Positions 47,384 through 55,349 of a DNA stretch of 64,000 bases are shown here, piece after piece. A model generated the notes under the pieces. That model was not told where the DNA came from and ran no database searches. It saw only the letters and a list, made by a program, of their open reading frames with translations. Position 1 is the stretch's first letter. Each line of letters starts with the position of its first letter. Origin of the DNA: a bacterium (GTDB lineage Bacteria > Cyanobacteriota > Vampirovibrionia > Gastranaerophilales > Gastranaerophilaceae); the NCBI GenBank assembly GCA_017559905.1, contig JAFYQF010000012.1, forward strand, positions 62,001-126,000, in the 5' to 3' direction. Position numbers and translations under genes: made by a program.

Positions 47384-48414
47384 ATATTTGCGTAAAATTT
47401 TCTGAAAGTTTCTTGCGAATTATCCAAAAGCGCAGAAAATGTAAAATATTTATTTTTTACACTTTGATTCAGACAGGGTATTGTTTCCTTAACAGCACCA
47501 ATTTCAAACATATCATCCTTATTCATGATACCACTTATATACATAGGTAAATCTTTCCATTCTGTTTCTCTTAATAACTTATTGTATTCATTTTCATCAT
47601 TTTTATAATTATACAAATATTTTACAGAATCTGAAATGTTTTGCCTTAACGTTACTAAATTTAAAAAATTTAATAAATGTGTTTTAGGTAATGTTAATTT
47701 AGCTTGGATTAAACAATTAAAAATATGATTATCCATTTCTCTTGTTGTATACATTGGTACATCTTGCATACTGCTTCTATATTTTGTTGATTTTATTTCA
47801 ACATTTAGTTTTGGCTCTTTTCCATTTATTGTCCTTATATCTTTTTCATATTGATAATCAGTTAAGTCCTTTTTTTCTAAATCCCATAAGTCAAACGCTA
47901 AACCAATATCATATCCATATTGTTTTGCATGTTTCATTACTGCAATTTCAGCAAGTTTACCTAAAACATCATTTGACAATCTTTGATTCATATCTCTATC
48001 CATTTCTGCTAAACCATGAGGAGACTGTCCCATTTTAATATAACAAGCTATTGAGAATTTTAATGCAAATAAATAATCCTGCTCGGTGATTAAAACAGTA
48101 TTGGGTAATATTGAAGTGTTATACCAATTTAATAAATCTGATTTTAAGATTTTGTAACCGTCTTTGCGCCCTATTTTTATATGTTCAAAAGGAATTGAAG
48201 TGTAATTTACATCCTTAAACCAAGAACTTCTATTGCCAGCTTCTTTATTTTTTTCTTTGTAATAACATATTAATCCTCTAAATTCACCAGAAAACAGCTG
48301 AGAAAATTGTTCTAATGTATAAAGACTTTTGTCATTAAAATCTATAACATTCTTCAATTTATCTTCTGCTTGATTAGGTTTTCCTATATCTTCATTTAAT
48401 ATTATTATGCTCAT
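47380..48414 (-). CDS. Restriction-endonuclease-like protein (PD-(D/E)XK), subunit 1
   Basis: 344 aa. 'GKLAEIAVMKHAKQYGYDI' (helix with conserved Glu) followed after about 35 residues by 'KLNVEIKSTKYRSS' (E-x-K of the nuclease core). The last 4 bp overlap the convergent methyltransferase stop. The same motif order recurs in the next gene, so the two are probably distant paralogues. The N-terminal 100 residues may be a DNA-recognition part. Confidence 0.65.
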   Translation of the reverse strand: MSIIILNEDIGKPNQAEDKLKNVIDFNDKSLYTLEQFSQLFSGEFRGLICYYKEKNKEAGNRSSWFKDVNYTSIPFEHIKIGRKDGYKILKSDLLNWYNTSILPNTVLITEQDYLFALKFSIACYIKMGQSPHGLAEMDRDMNQRLSNDVLGKLAEIAVMKHAKQYGYDIGLAFDLWDLEKKDLTDYQYEKDIRTINGKEPKLNVEIKSTKYRSSMQDVPMYTTREMDNHIFNCLIQAKLTLPKTHLLNFLNLVTLRQNISDSVKYLYNYKNDENEYNKLLRETEWKDLPMYISGIMNKDDMFEIGAVKETIPCLNQSVKNKYFTFSALLDNSQETFRKFYANI

Positions 48415-48424
48415 TACAGCTTCC

Positions 48425-49165
48425 TTATTTTAAAACATTTTTAATTTGTGCAATATCAGTTAAATCTCCGGCTTGAATATAGTAATTTTCAGCATCCATT
48501 CTAGTTGTTCCATTTAAATAACTATTTTGAGGGAGAATAAAATCATTATTGATAATGTATTTAAACATGTCTAAAGTTATAAAACCAGGAATGTCACATT
48601 CCCATTTTTCATTTTTAATAAGTGTTTCTAATTGTTCCCTTGAACACAAATCTGAATACAAAAGTTTTTGAGATTTAAGTATTTTTTCTCCGTCAGGTTT
48701 TACTCTAATCAAAATGGTTAAATCATACTGAGCATTATTAGGTAAGTAAAATCCTTCATTATTCCAATCTTTTGTTTCAAGTAATATTAAATTACCAAAG
48801 TGTTTTGTAGATTTTATTGAAATTTTTTTATTATTACAAATAAAATCTGCGTCATCCCATTTTCCTAATTCCCATTTTTCTAAATCAGGTCTACCTAAGT
48901 CAATGATATTGTTTTTTCTTAAATAATAATAAATACCAAATTCAGATAATTTACCTTGAAAAGTATTTATAAAAATTTCACCATTTCTGCGTTTGTGTTG
49001 TCCACCGCTTCTATGGTCTCTATGTTCGCCTTCTTTCCCAAAAGTCATATCATAAGCAAAATCAAAAACGGCATTGATAATTTCTTTTGAAAAAGCGGGA
49101 AGTGGTTCAAACCTCTTTTTTCGAGTTATAAAATATTGATTACTTTCTTTTCTTAATTTTTCCAT
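48425..49165 (-). CDS. Restriction-endonuclease-like protein (PD-(D/E)XK), subunit 2
   Basis: 246 aa from ATG 49165; the open frame upstream of it is antisense to the next plus-strand gene and was dropped. 'FQGKLSEFGIYYYLRKNNI', then 'KWDDADFICNNKKISIKSTK' gives the helix Glu, the Asp and the x-K-x of a PD-(D/E)XK nuclease. A Gly/His/Arg-rich patch ('EHRDHRSGGQHKRRNG') precedes it. It lies 10 bp upstream of subunit 1 in the same direction. Confidence 0.65.
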   Translation of the reverse strand: MEKLRKESNQYFITRKKRFEPLPAFSKEIINAVFDFAYDMTFGKEGEHRDHRSGGQHKRRNGEIFINTFQGKLSEFGIYYYLRKNNIIDLGRPDLEKWELGKWDDADFICNNKKISIKSTKHFGNLILLETKDWNNEGFYLPNNAQYDLTILIRVKPDGEKILKSQKLLYSDLCSREQLETLIKNEKWECDIPGFITLDMFKYIINNDFILPQNSYLNGTTRMDAENYYIQAGDLTDIAQIKNVLK

Positions 49166-49229
49166 ACCTAACTTGAATCCTAGATATGCTAATGATACAC
49201 TAACCATGAAGAAAAGCATAGGAGTAGCC

Positions 49230-49775
49230 ATGAAAAAGTTAGAAGTTAAACTTAAGGACGGTACAAAAGTTATAGGTGATGCTTTTGACGAACAAGATTT
49301 TATTAAACTTAAAAATATTTTTAAAAAATGGCAAGATATCAATACTGATTTAAAGTCTCTCGAAGGAAGAACTTTGAATGTGCCAGATGTATTTAGTGAA
49401 GCGTTATATTGTATTTTCTTTAATGCCGTTAGAACTAATGGTACTGCTCATTCCTATGATTGTGTTGATATAGAAACTGGTGCAGGAATCCAAATAAAAT
49501 CAGCTTCTATTCCGAATGATTGCACATCATTTGGTCCAAAATCTACTTGGGACGAATTATGGTTTGTTGATTTTGCTCCAAACGGCTATGTTGACGGTAC
49601 TGTAGATTTTTATCATATAACCCAAGATGTCTATTCTTTAGTTTTAAATCAAGCTAAAAATGAAACATTTAGAATGCAACAAGAACAAGGACGCAGGCCA
49701 CGCTTTTCAATGAAATCTTGTATTATTGTTCCTGATAACTTGAAGCCTGTTAAACGAATATCATTGGTGGATTAA
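49230..49775 (+). CDS. Type II restriction endonuclease, probably Bsp6I family
   Basis: 181 aa from ATG 49230 (AGGAG 7 nt upstream). 'LEGRTLNVPDVFSEALYCIF' and 'GAGIQIKSASIPNDCTSFGP' are what I recall of Bsp6I-type enzymes, small homodimers that cut GCNGC. 'IQIKSAS' would be the catalytic Q/E-x-K. The assignment is from memory of the family pattern and not from a search. The gene is divergent from the two PD-(D/E)XK genes and followed 2 bp later by a MazG-like gene. Confidence 0.55.
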   Translation: MKKLEVKLKDGTKVIGDAFDEQDFIKLKNIFKKWQDINTDLKSLEGRTLNVPDVFSEALYCIFFNAVRTNGTAHSYDCVDIETGAGIQIKSASIPNDCTSFGPKSTWDELWFVDFAPNGYVDGTVDFYHITQDVYSLVLNQAKNETFRMQQEQGRRPRFSMKSCIIVPDNLKPVKRISLVD

Positions 49776-49777
49776 TT

Positions 49778-50125
49778 ATGAAAACATTACAAGAATTAAA
49801 AAAAGAAGTTCAAATTTTCAGAGATGAAAGAGATTGGAAACAATTTCATACTCCTAAAAATCTAGCAATGGCTCTATCGGTAGAAGCCTCTGAATTGGCA
49901 GAATTATTTTTGTGGGATGATAATGAGACATCTTTTAATACAGCTTTAAATAAAAATGAGAATTTAAAAGAAGAAATGGCAGATGTTCTTATTTATTTGC
50001 TTTCAATGGCAGATGTATTAAATATTGATTTATCAAAAGCTGTTTATGAAAAATTAGAAAAAAATAGAAATAAATATCCAATAGAAAAATCCAAAGGCTC
50101 TTGTAGAAAATATACGGAACTATAA
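49778..50125 (+). CDS. MazG-like nucleotide pyrophosphohydrolase
   Basis: 115 aa. All-alpha NTP-PPase fold of the MazG/dCTPase type: the metal ligands are in 'VEASELAELF' (ExxE) and 'EEMADVLIYLL' (ExxD). Such enzymes hydrolyse (d)NTPs and occur in phage-defence islands, where they may lower nucleotide pools or clean modified nucleotides. It starts 2 bp after the Bsp6I-like gene, so the two are one operon. Confidence 0.9.
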   Translation: MKTLQELKKEVQIFRDERDWKQFHTPKNLAMALSVEASELAELFLWDDNETSFNTALNKNENLKEEMADVLIYLLSMADVLNIDLSKAVYEKLEKNRNKYPIEKSKGSCRKYTEL

Positions 50126-50228
50126 CCGATATTCATTTAATTCTTTCCAATCACTATGTTATCGCTTCTTTTTAAGTAACTGTGCCCCAACGATAGCAAT
50201 TTAAAATAATATTTAATTATAAAGATTT

Positions 50229-50474
50229 TTATTTGCTCAATAGCGGTTCTATTTCAGCTATTGCTTGCTCATGAGTCTTCCCCTGAGCTTTAAGTATCTG
50301 TATCTTTTTGGAAATCTCAAGGAGTTCTTCACTACGTTTCAAAGCTTGAGGAGATTCCAAATCCTCCATTAGAGCCAATGCCTCTTCTTGAGAATAACCT
50401 TCTGCCTCTAGCTCATTCAGCTCTTGAATATAACTGCAACCGAATAAATTGTTTGTATAGGTTTTCATAAGCAT
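50229..50474 (-). CDS. Small acidic helical protein with a twofold repeat
   Basis: 81 aa. Two similar helical units, 'LEAEGYSQEEALALMEDL' and 'LKAQGKTHEQAIAEIEPLL', lie about 35 residues apart. AGGGG lies 7 nt before the ATG. Unknown function; helical repeats with this Gly-Lys/Tyr turn are found in small adaptor or antitoxin-like proteins. Confidence 0.5.
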   Translation of the reverse strand: MLMKTYTNNLFGCSYIQELNELEAEGYSQEEALALMEDLESPQALKRSEELLEISKKIQILKAQGKTHEQAIAEIEPLLSK

Positions 50475-50729
50475 CTTCTTACCCCTTTTAGTAGATTAAT
50501 TGTTTTTCAGTTTTTCCTGAACATCTCCTAATAGATTGTCTAATTATCATATAAACTTTTTCTTTGATTGTCAATTTTCAATAGCTTTATATCTCACTTA
50601 AAACAAACTGGCTTTATCGATAATTTTATAAAAAAAAGAATGACTAAAGATAGGTTAAATTTTGTTGTAAGAAGTAGTTTTTTTTTATGTAATATATAAA
50701 TAGTTAATCCAAAACTTGCTTATATTATA

Positions 50730-51236
50730 ATGGTATATATGGTTATTAAAAATTTTTATTCGTATTTAAATATAATTTTAATAATATTTTTTTCAACATT
50801 ACCAGGAGTAGCTTCTCCTTTTGAGTATAAATATTCTAAAAATTGGAAGTATGTTTATCATAAACATAACGAAAGTTCTTATCAACATGCATACTGTTCT
50901 AAAGTTGGTGGAATTGAAGAATATCTTCTTCCTGATAAAACAAGAGTAGATTGTTTAACGGAAACTCATGCAATTGAATTTGATTTTGCTAATAAAAAAT
51001 ATGAAGCAGTTGGACAAGCTTTACATTATGCAATTATGACAGGGAAAAAACCCGGTATAGTTCTTATATTGGATAAAGATTATTTTGATAAACAAATATA
51101 CTATTATAATCGTCTTGTAAAAATCGGTGAAATATATGATATAAAAGTTGACTATGTTACCGAAGATATTCTAAATCTAAATAAAGAGCAAATGTGTTCC
51201 TATAAAGATTGTAAATGTCATAAAAAGAAAAAATGA
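50730..51236 (+). CDS. Secreted nuclease-like protein (PD-(D/E)XK pattern)
   Basis: 168 aa with an N-terminal signal peptide or anchor ('NIILIIFFSTLPGVAS'). The mature part has 'LPDKTRVDCLTETHAIEFDF', where D, E-x-D and a following 'KKYEAVGQALHYAIMTGKKP' (Glu, Gln) match the PD-(D/E)XK nuclease order. A C-terminal Cys-Lys cluster ('CSYKDCKCHKKKK') ends it. It would act in the periplasm or outside, for example on incoming DNA. Confidence 0.55.
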   Translation: MVYMVIKNFYSYLNIILIIFFSTLPGVASPFEYKYSKNWKYVYHKHNESSYQHAYCSKVGGIEEYLLPDKTRVDCLTETHAIEFDFANKKYEAVGQALHYAIMTGKKPGIVLILDKDYFDKQIYYYNRLVKIGEIYDIKVDYVTEDILNLNKEQMCSYKDCKCHKKKK

Positions 51237-51257
51237 CAAAATTTTAATATTTTTTAA

Positions 51258-51476
51258 TTAACCACCGCAATTTTTACAAGCTCTTCCGCCTCTTTTAATA
51301 GCTTCCTTTTTATCTATTTTAATACAATTTTTTGTACATCTATTAGCACTTGCACAACTATAATTATGATAAATTCCAGATTGTACATTGTAAATAACGG
51401 TTTCTGCAAGGGCTACAGAAATATTAAAAAATAAAATTGTCAAAATTAAAGTAAAATTCATTAAATTTTTTTTCAT
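51258..51476 (-). CDS. Small secreted cysteine-rich protein
   Basis: 72 aa with a signal peptide (cleavage after 'ALAE'). The mature protein has six Cys, ending in 'GGRACKNCGG'. 'SGIYHNYSCASANRC' and the final CxxC resemble the Ada-type or nuclease-associated metal-binding domain ('YHxxxC ... A...G...CxxC'). It lies tail to tail with the secreted nuclease-like gene. Confidence 0.5.
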   Translation of the reverse strand: MKKNLMNFTLILTILFFNISVALAETVIYNVQSGIYHNYSCASANRCTKNCIKIDKKEAIKRGGRACKNCGG

Positions 51477-51495
51477 AAATTATCCTTCAGTAAAA

Positions 51496-52038
51496 TTATT
51501 TTGTATCAATATATTCTCTTAATTTTGCCATATCTAACCAATAACTATATATTGGAGAAACAATATACTCATTATTCATATTTATAACACCACAATATTG
51601 TTCTGCATCAGTTTGCCCTTTGCAAACAACAGCTTTTTTCCCATCAAAATTATATGCAAAAATAATGTCATACTCATATGGTGGGATTACAGGATTTCCT
51701 AATTTATTTATTATTGTATATTTTTTTTCACCTAACCAATTTTTTATTGCAACAACAGCTAATCCATTTACAAAGGGATTTGCTTCTTCAAAAATTGGTG
51801 GTAGCACTTGTTTAGAATATGGACTGTTTGAACAAGCATAATAATATTTATACTTACCATTATCAAAATCTTTTCTTTTAACAACATATTCGCAATTAGC
51901 TTCAATCATTTTTGTTTTATTTCTTGAAGACATTACGAACGAATAATCAATTAGAAATTTAATTATAATTTGCAAGGACATTATTATTAAAAGAAATATT
52001 ATTATTGTATTTAAATTATTTTTTATATTCTTTAACAC
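51496..52038 (-). CDS. Membrane-anchored WG-repeat protein (short)
   Basis: 180 aa. An N-terminal membrane helix ('IIIFLLIIMSLQIIIKFLID') precedes an extracytoplasmic part with degenerate WG repeats ('NPFVNGLAVVAIKNWLGEKK', 'CGVINMNNEYIVSPIYSYW'). The start overlaps the end of the longer WG-repeat gene upstream by 23 bp; it is probably a translationally coupled paralogue. Confidence 0.65.
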   Translation of the reverse strand: MLKNIKNNLNTIIIFLLIIMSLQIIIKFLIDYSFVMSSRNKTKMIEANCEYVVKRKDFDNGKYKYYYACSNSPYSKQVLPPIFEEANPFVNGLAVVAIKNWLGEKKYTIINKLGNPVIPPYEYDIIFAYNFDGKKAVVCKGQTDAEQYCGVINMNNEYIVSPIYSYWLDMAKLREYIDTK

Positions 52039-53422
52039 AGTATCCTCCAGTAGTTATATAACAAAATTTATTGTCGAATTTTTGCACAATAGCTAGCCCT
52101 GCTTTATAAAATTCAAGCGCATCTTTATATTGAAAATCAATTACAAGATTGCCATCAGTATTTATATACCCCCATTTACCCTCTTTTTTTACAGCCGCAA
52201 ATCCATTATAAAATCGTTTTGCATCATCAAATATAAAATCTGTTAATAAATCTCTTTTTTTAACGTCATAAAAAAGAATTTTGCCATTAGTATAAATATT
52301 TTCAGGAGTATATATACCGTCATTGCCAAGAATAAAATATTTATCAGAATTGCTATCAATATAATCAAAATTTGTAGGTATTAACCAAGAATTACTATCT
52401 GTATCAAATACCCCAAATTTATTATTTAATTTTACTTTGAGAAAACGTTTTGAAGGATGCCCATAATCTCCCATAAAAGAAGATATTGAATCAAAAACTG
52501 GTAATAATAACATTTTACCATCTGCTCTATATAATCCATATTTGCCATTAAATGATTCTACAATAATAGTTCCAGCAGCAGTAGTAATTTCTTTGTATAT
52601 CATAGGAACCATTACTTTTCCATTAAAATCTACAAAGCCAACTTCAAACCCTCGAAAAGGAATAAAGTTATCTCTTAAAACAATCCCTAAAGGTGTTATT
52701 GTGTAGCCAAAAGTCTTTGCAATAAAATTGCCATTTAAATCTTTTATTGTTGTAGAATTATCTTCTCTTTCAATAATAAAATTTTCTTTTGGAGGAAACG
52801 AAATGGGAATTGGTTTGCATTCCATTAATTTATTATCAGGACTAAGGCAACTTTCAATAGTTTTTTTACCCTTTACAACATTAATTCTTTCATATGAATC
52901 AGTTTTTCTATATTGTTCTCTTTTTTGTAATGGAATAATCCACTCGTGTTCATTGTAAGCTATACCTGAATAGTTAACCCATAAAACTTTTTTATTCACC
53001 AAAAAGATGTTTTTTAAATGATTTAAAATTCCTAATTCAATGAAATCATATGCTGGTTTTAAAATTATTTCACCAGTATTTGATACAACTCCATACTTAT
53101 TATTTTTTTTAATAATAAAATAATTTGTTTCTTTATTTATATTAAAAATATCTTTATCATATTTTAATATTTCTGAGCCATCTTTATTTAGTAAATAATT
53201 ATTATTTTTGTCATTAACAGGTAGTAAAATGTTATTATGGTAAACAGCGCTCTCAAGAAGCCATTTTTCATTATCTGAAAAGTTATTTTTTTCAAATAAC
53301 CACGTCATTAATATGACATTAATAATAATTAAAAAGAATATAATAATGTATTTATAATATCTTTTTAAAAATAGAAATGCTTTATTATAAATCAATATGC
53401 AAAAATTTTTAAATTTTTCCAT
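52016..53422 (-). CDS. Membrane-anchored WG-repeat protein (long)
   Basis: 468 aa from ATG 53422 (AGGAG 8 nt upstream). An N-terminal membrane helix ('YIIIFFLIIINVILMTWLF') is followed by at least five WG-type beta repeats, for instance 'NKYGVVSNTGEIILKPAYD', 'GKYGLYRADGKMLLLPVFD', 'NKFGVFDTDSNSWLIP' and 'GKWGYINTDGNLVIDFQYKD'. WG repeats form beta-propeller-like or elongated surfaces; their role is mostly unknown. It is at the right end of the element cargo. Confidence 0.75.
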   Translation of the reverse strand: MEKFKNFCILIYNKAFLFLKRYYKYIIIFFLIIINVILMTWLFEKNNFSDNEKWLLESAVYHNNILLPVNDKNNNYLLNKDGSEILKYDKDIFNINKETNYFIIKKNNKYGVVSNTGEIILKPAYDFIELGILNHLKNIFLVNKKVLWVNYSGIAYNEHEWIIPLQKREQYRKTDSYERINVVKGKKTIESCLSPDNKLMECKPIPISFPPKENFIIEREDNSTTIKDLNGNFIAKTFGYTITPLGIVLRDNFIPFRGFEVGFVDFNGKVMVPMIYKEITTAAGTIIVESFNGKYGLYRADGKMLLLPVFDSISSFMGDYGHPSKRFLKVKLNNKFGVFDTDSNSWLIPTNFDYIDSNSDKYFILGNDGIYTPENIYTNGKILFYDVKKRDLLTDFIFDDAKRFYNGFAAVKKEGKWGYINTDGNLVIDFQYKDALEFYKAGLAIVQKFDNKFCYITTGGYCVKEYKK

Positions 53423-53440
53423 AATATAACTCCTAAACAA

Positions 53441-53949
53441 AACTTTGAATAAAATGATTATATCATGTAAAAGAAAAGTTCGATTAATTATTGTATATTT
53501 AAATTATTATTTCGCTAAAAACTAGCTTGATAAGCTGATGACATACTATATTTAACTATTACTATCTAAAGTAGGGGTTAAGATAGGGTACAAGTAAAGG
53601 ATACAAGATAAAAGATAGGGTATAAGAAGAAAATTAAAGACAAAAACATAAAGGAAACTAGCCTAACTATCATTTGTAATCTCCAAAATGCAAAATTTTT
53701 CTATAGCTCTATTTAAGTTTAGCTATATATAAAATTACCCCTCCCCCACCCGTGTCAAAAGGGGTACTTTTTTGACTCAAAAAAGGAGGAAGTTGCAAAT
53801 AGGTTGCAAAAATTCTGATAAGCACATCTCAATTATGATAAATTGTGAGAATAAAATTGACTCCAAATTCATGCACCACAATCAATAGAAACAAATTCTG
53901 ATAAATTGTGGCTGCAAGTGAAAACCCTTGCAAATAGGACTTTTAGCTT
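53441..53949. other. Right-end non-coding region of the element
   Basis: About 500 bp without a supported gene. It holds a purine-rich tract (near 53570-53650) and a CCCCTCCCCCACCCG stretch (near 53740). AAATTCTGATAA occurs twice (53809-53820, 53893-53904), and the GTTGCAAA pair and a further CTTGCAAATAGG (53927-53938) also lie here. It is probably the attR regulatory zone. Confidence 0.55.
53792..53810. repeat. Right pair of putative integrase arm sites
   Basis: GTTGCAAA at 53792-53799 and at 53803-53810, again 11 bp apart. The sequence TTGCAAATAGG is repeated near 53928. Confidence 0.55.
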
Positions 53950-53991
53950 CTTCTAAGCGGTAGGTCATTGGTTCGAATCCAATCCAGGGTA
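53950..53991 (+). pseudogene. attR and 3' half of the disrupted tRNA-Arg(UCU)
   Basis: Begins with CTTCTAAGCGGT, then A and GGTC, a complete T arm (ATTGG, TTCGAAT, CCAAT), acceptor CCAGGGT and discriminator A. The core copy is 53950-53967. The upstream sequence (TTTTAGCTT) gives no D arm or 5' acceptor strand. Joined to 37120-37151 it forms a canonical tRNA-Arg(UCU). Confidence 0.92.
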
Positions 53992-53992
53992 G

Positions 53993-54028
53993 ATTTAAAG
54001 GGACTAGTTTATACTGGTCCCTTTAAAT
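53993..54028 (+). terminator. Terminator of the host tRNA-Arg gene
   Basis: ATTTAAAGGGAC and GTCCCTTTAAAT pair over 12 bp with a 12-nt loop, two bases after the tRNA 3' end. No long T-run follows. Confidence 0.6.
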
Positions 54029-54298
54029 TTGGGTTTGCGCCAAGATGTATTTTTTGTCCGTTTTGACTATAAGCAAACAAATGTAGGTTTGGCATTCTTG
54101 CCTAACAACACTAAATTATAGCGGTCGGAAGTAGTTTAGTTATCTTGAAACCAAATTGGACTATAACGGACTTTGTTTACCCAAAAATGGGCATTAAATT
54201 TTTATAAAATTAGCAAAAGTCAAACATAGTTTAAAATATAGCCAAGAAGTAAATGTCCATTTTAACATTGTAGAACAAATATGCAAAACAAACAATTC
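54029..54298. other. Gene-free stretch right of attR
   Basis: About 270 bp. GTCCGTT near 54057 and AACGGAC near 54170 are inverted copies, and GACTATAA occurs beside both. There is a short CCCA/TGGG hairpin. I see no gene. Confidence 0.4.
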
Positions 54299-55114
54299 TT
54301 AATTAAGAATATGCTCCACAAATAAATCAATATCATTATCTTTTTTTATAACATCACAAACTTTAAACGACCCTTTTATTAAAGTTTCAGGATTTGCTCT
54401 ATCAACACATAGCATCCTGCTTCCTTCGGGCATTAGCATATGGTACCTGATACTTGCTTGATTAGCAGCAATATCTTCAACTATTGTTTTTGCAGAATAT
54501 CTACCATGTGCGTAGATTTCATCTGGAGATGTCCAAATATATCCAGGCTCTGTGTATATATCTCCTTTTTTTAATTTAGATATTTGCTTATAGAAAGGAT
54601 TATTTGTTTGTAACATTACTCCCCTATATTCCATGCAATTTGCTTTCAAAGGTTCAACCTTTTTAAATGCTTTATCAAGTATTTCTTTACTTATAAGTTC
54701 CTCTTCGCTAAATTCAACTAAATATGGCTTATTTGCTAAATTTTTTGCCACTATTGGATTTGTTTTAGCTAACTCAATAGCTCTTTCTTTTCGTGTTATT
54801 TCCATCGCATAAGTTGAAGCATCGCTAGAAGAAAGACTTCCAAAACCTCCTCTATATTTTTCCGGCAATTCTAACAATTGCTCATCAAATTCAGCTCTTC
54901 TGGGAACTTCTGCAACGTTAATATATCTTCCAAAATGTTTTTTTATATAATTTATAAAAGGATTATTAACAGTTAATTTATCTGTTTTAACTTCACTACA
55001 ATATCGCAATCCTTTTATATTAGTAATTTTTTGTGGTTTTGAGCACAACAAACTTTTGGCAAGTTTTCCGCCTCGTTCAACCATGAAATTGAATGCGATT
55101 TTTTCTAATCCCAT
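54299..55114 (-). CDS. Putative ADP-ribosyltransferase-like protein
   Basis: 271 aa from ATG 55114, which has AGGA 9 nt upstream; the frame is open further but without a better start. The C-terminal half has the order seen in mono-ADP-ribosyltransferases: R164 in 'MEYRGVM', then 'KKGDIYTEPGYIWTSPDE' (in place of the STS strand), then 'HMLMPEGSRM' and E243 in 'NPETLIKGSFKV'. The residue two before E243 is Asn, not Glu, so target specificity would differ. The N terminus is unrecognised; no signal peptide. It could be a toxin, an effector or a degenerate relative. Confidence 0.4.
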   Translation of the reverse strand: MGLEKIAFNFMVERGGKLAKSLLCSKPQKITNIKGLRYCSEVKTDKLTVNNPFINYIKKHFGRYINVAEVPRRAEFDEQLLELPEKYRGGFGSLSSSDASTYAMEITRKERAIELAKTNPIVAKNLANKPYLVEFSEEELISKEILDKAFKKVEPLKANCMEYRGVMLQTNNPFYKQISKLKKGDIYTEPGYIWTSPDEIYAHGRYSAKTIVEDIAANQASIRYHMLMPEGSRMLCVDRANPETLIKGSFKVCDVIKKDNDIDLFVEHILN

Positions 55115-55251
55115 AAAAATTTTTCCTATATTATCCCCTATGCACATATAAAGTATTTTGCTCTCCAAAAATTGCCTAATTATAAATAAATATTACGCAA
55201 CATTTTCCACCAACCAAGTTCGAAGTTTGTCGACTAAGGGGTAGATTAAAG

Positions 55252-55274
55252 ACTCACTGGAAAGTGAGTTTTTT
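55252..55274 (+). terminator. Terminator-like hairpin
   Basis: ACTCACT and AGTGAGT pair around GGAA and run into TTTTTT on the plus strand. No plus-strand gene precedes it, so an unnoticed small transcript may end here. Confidence 0.6.
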
Positions 55275-55304
55275 GTTGGATTTGGAATTTAAAAGTGTTC
55301 TATA

Positions 55305-55332
55305 AAAAAGTGCATCGTTTGATGCACTTTTT
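55305..55332. terminator. Bidirectional terminator after the 136-aa gene
   Basis: AAAAAGTGCATC and GATGCACTTTTT form a perfect 12-bp stem around GTTT, with T's on both strands. Confidence 0.85.
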
Positions 55333-55349
55333 GTTTTATAATCTTTTGT

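Noticed and set aside
49166-49342. N-terminal extension of the second PD-(D/E)XK protein
   Set aside because: The added 59 residues are antisense to the start of the Bsp6I-like gene and have no ribosome site; the ATG at 49165 was preferred.
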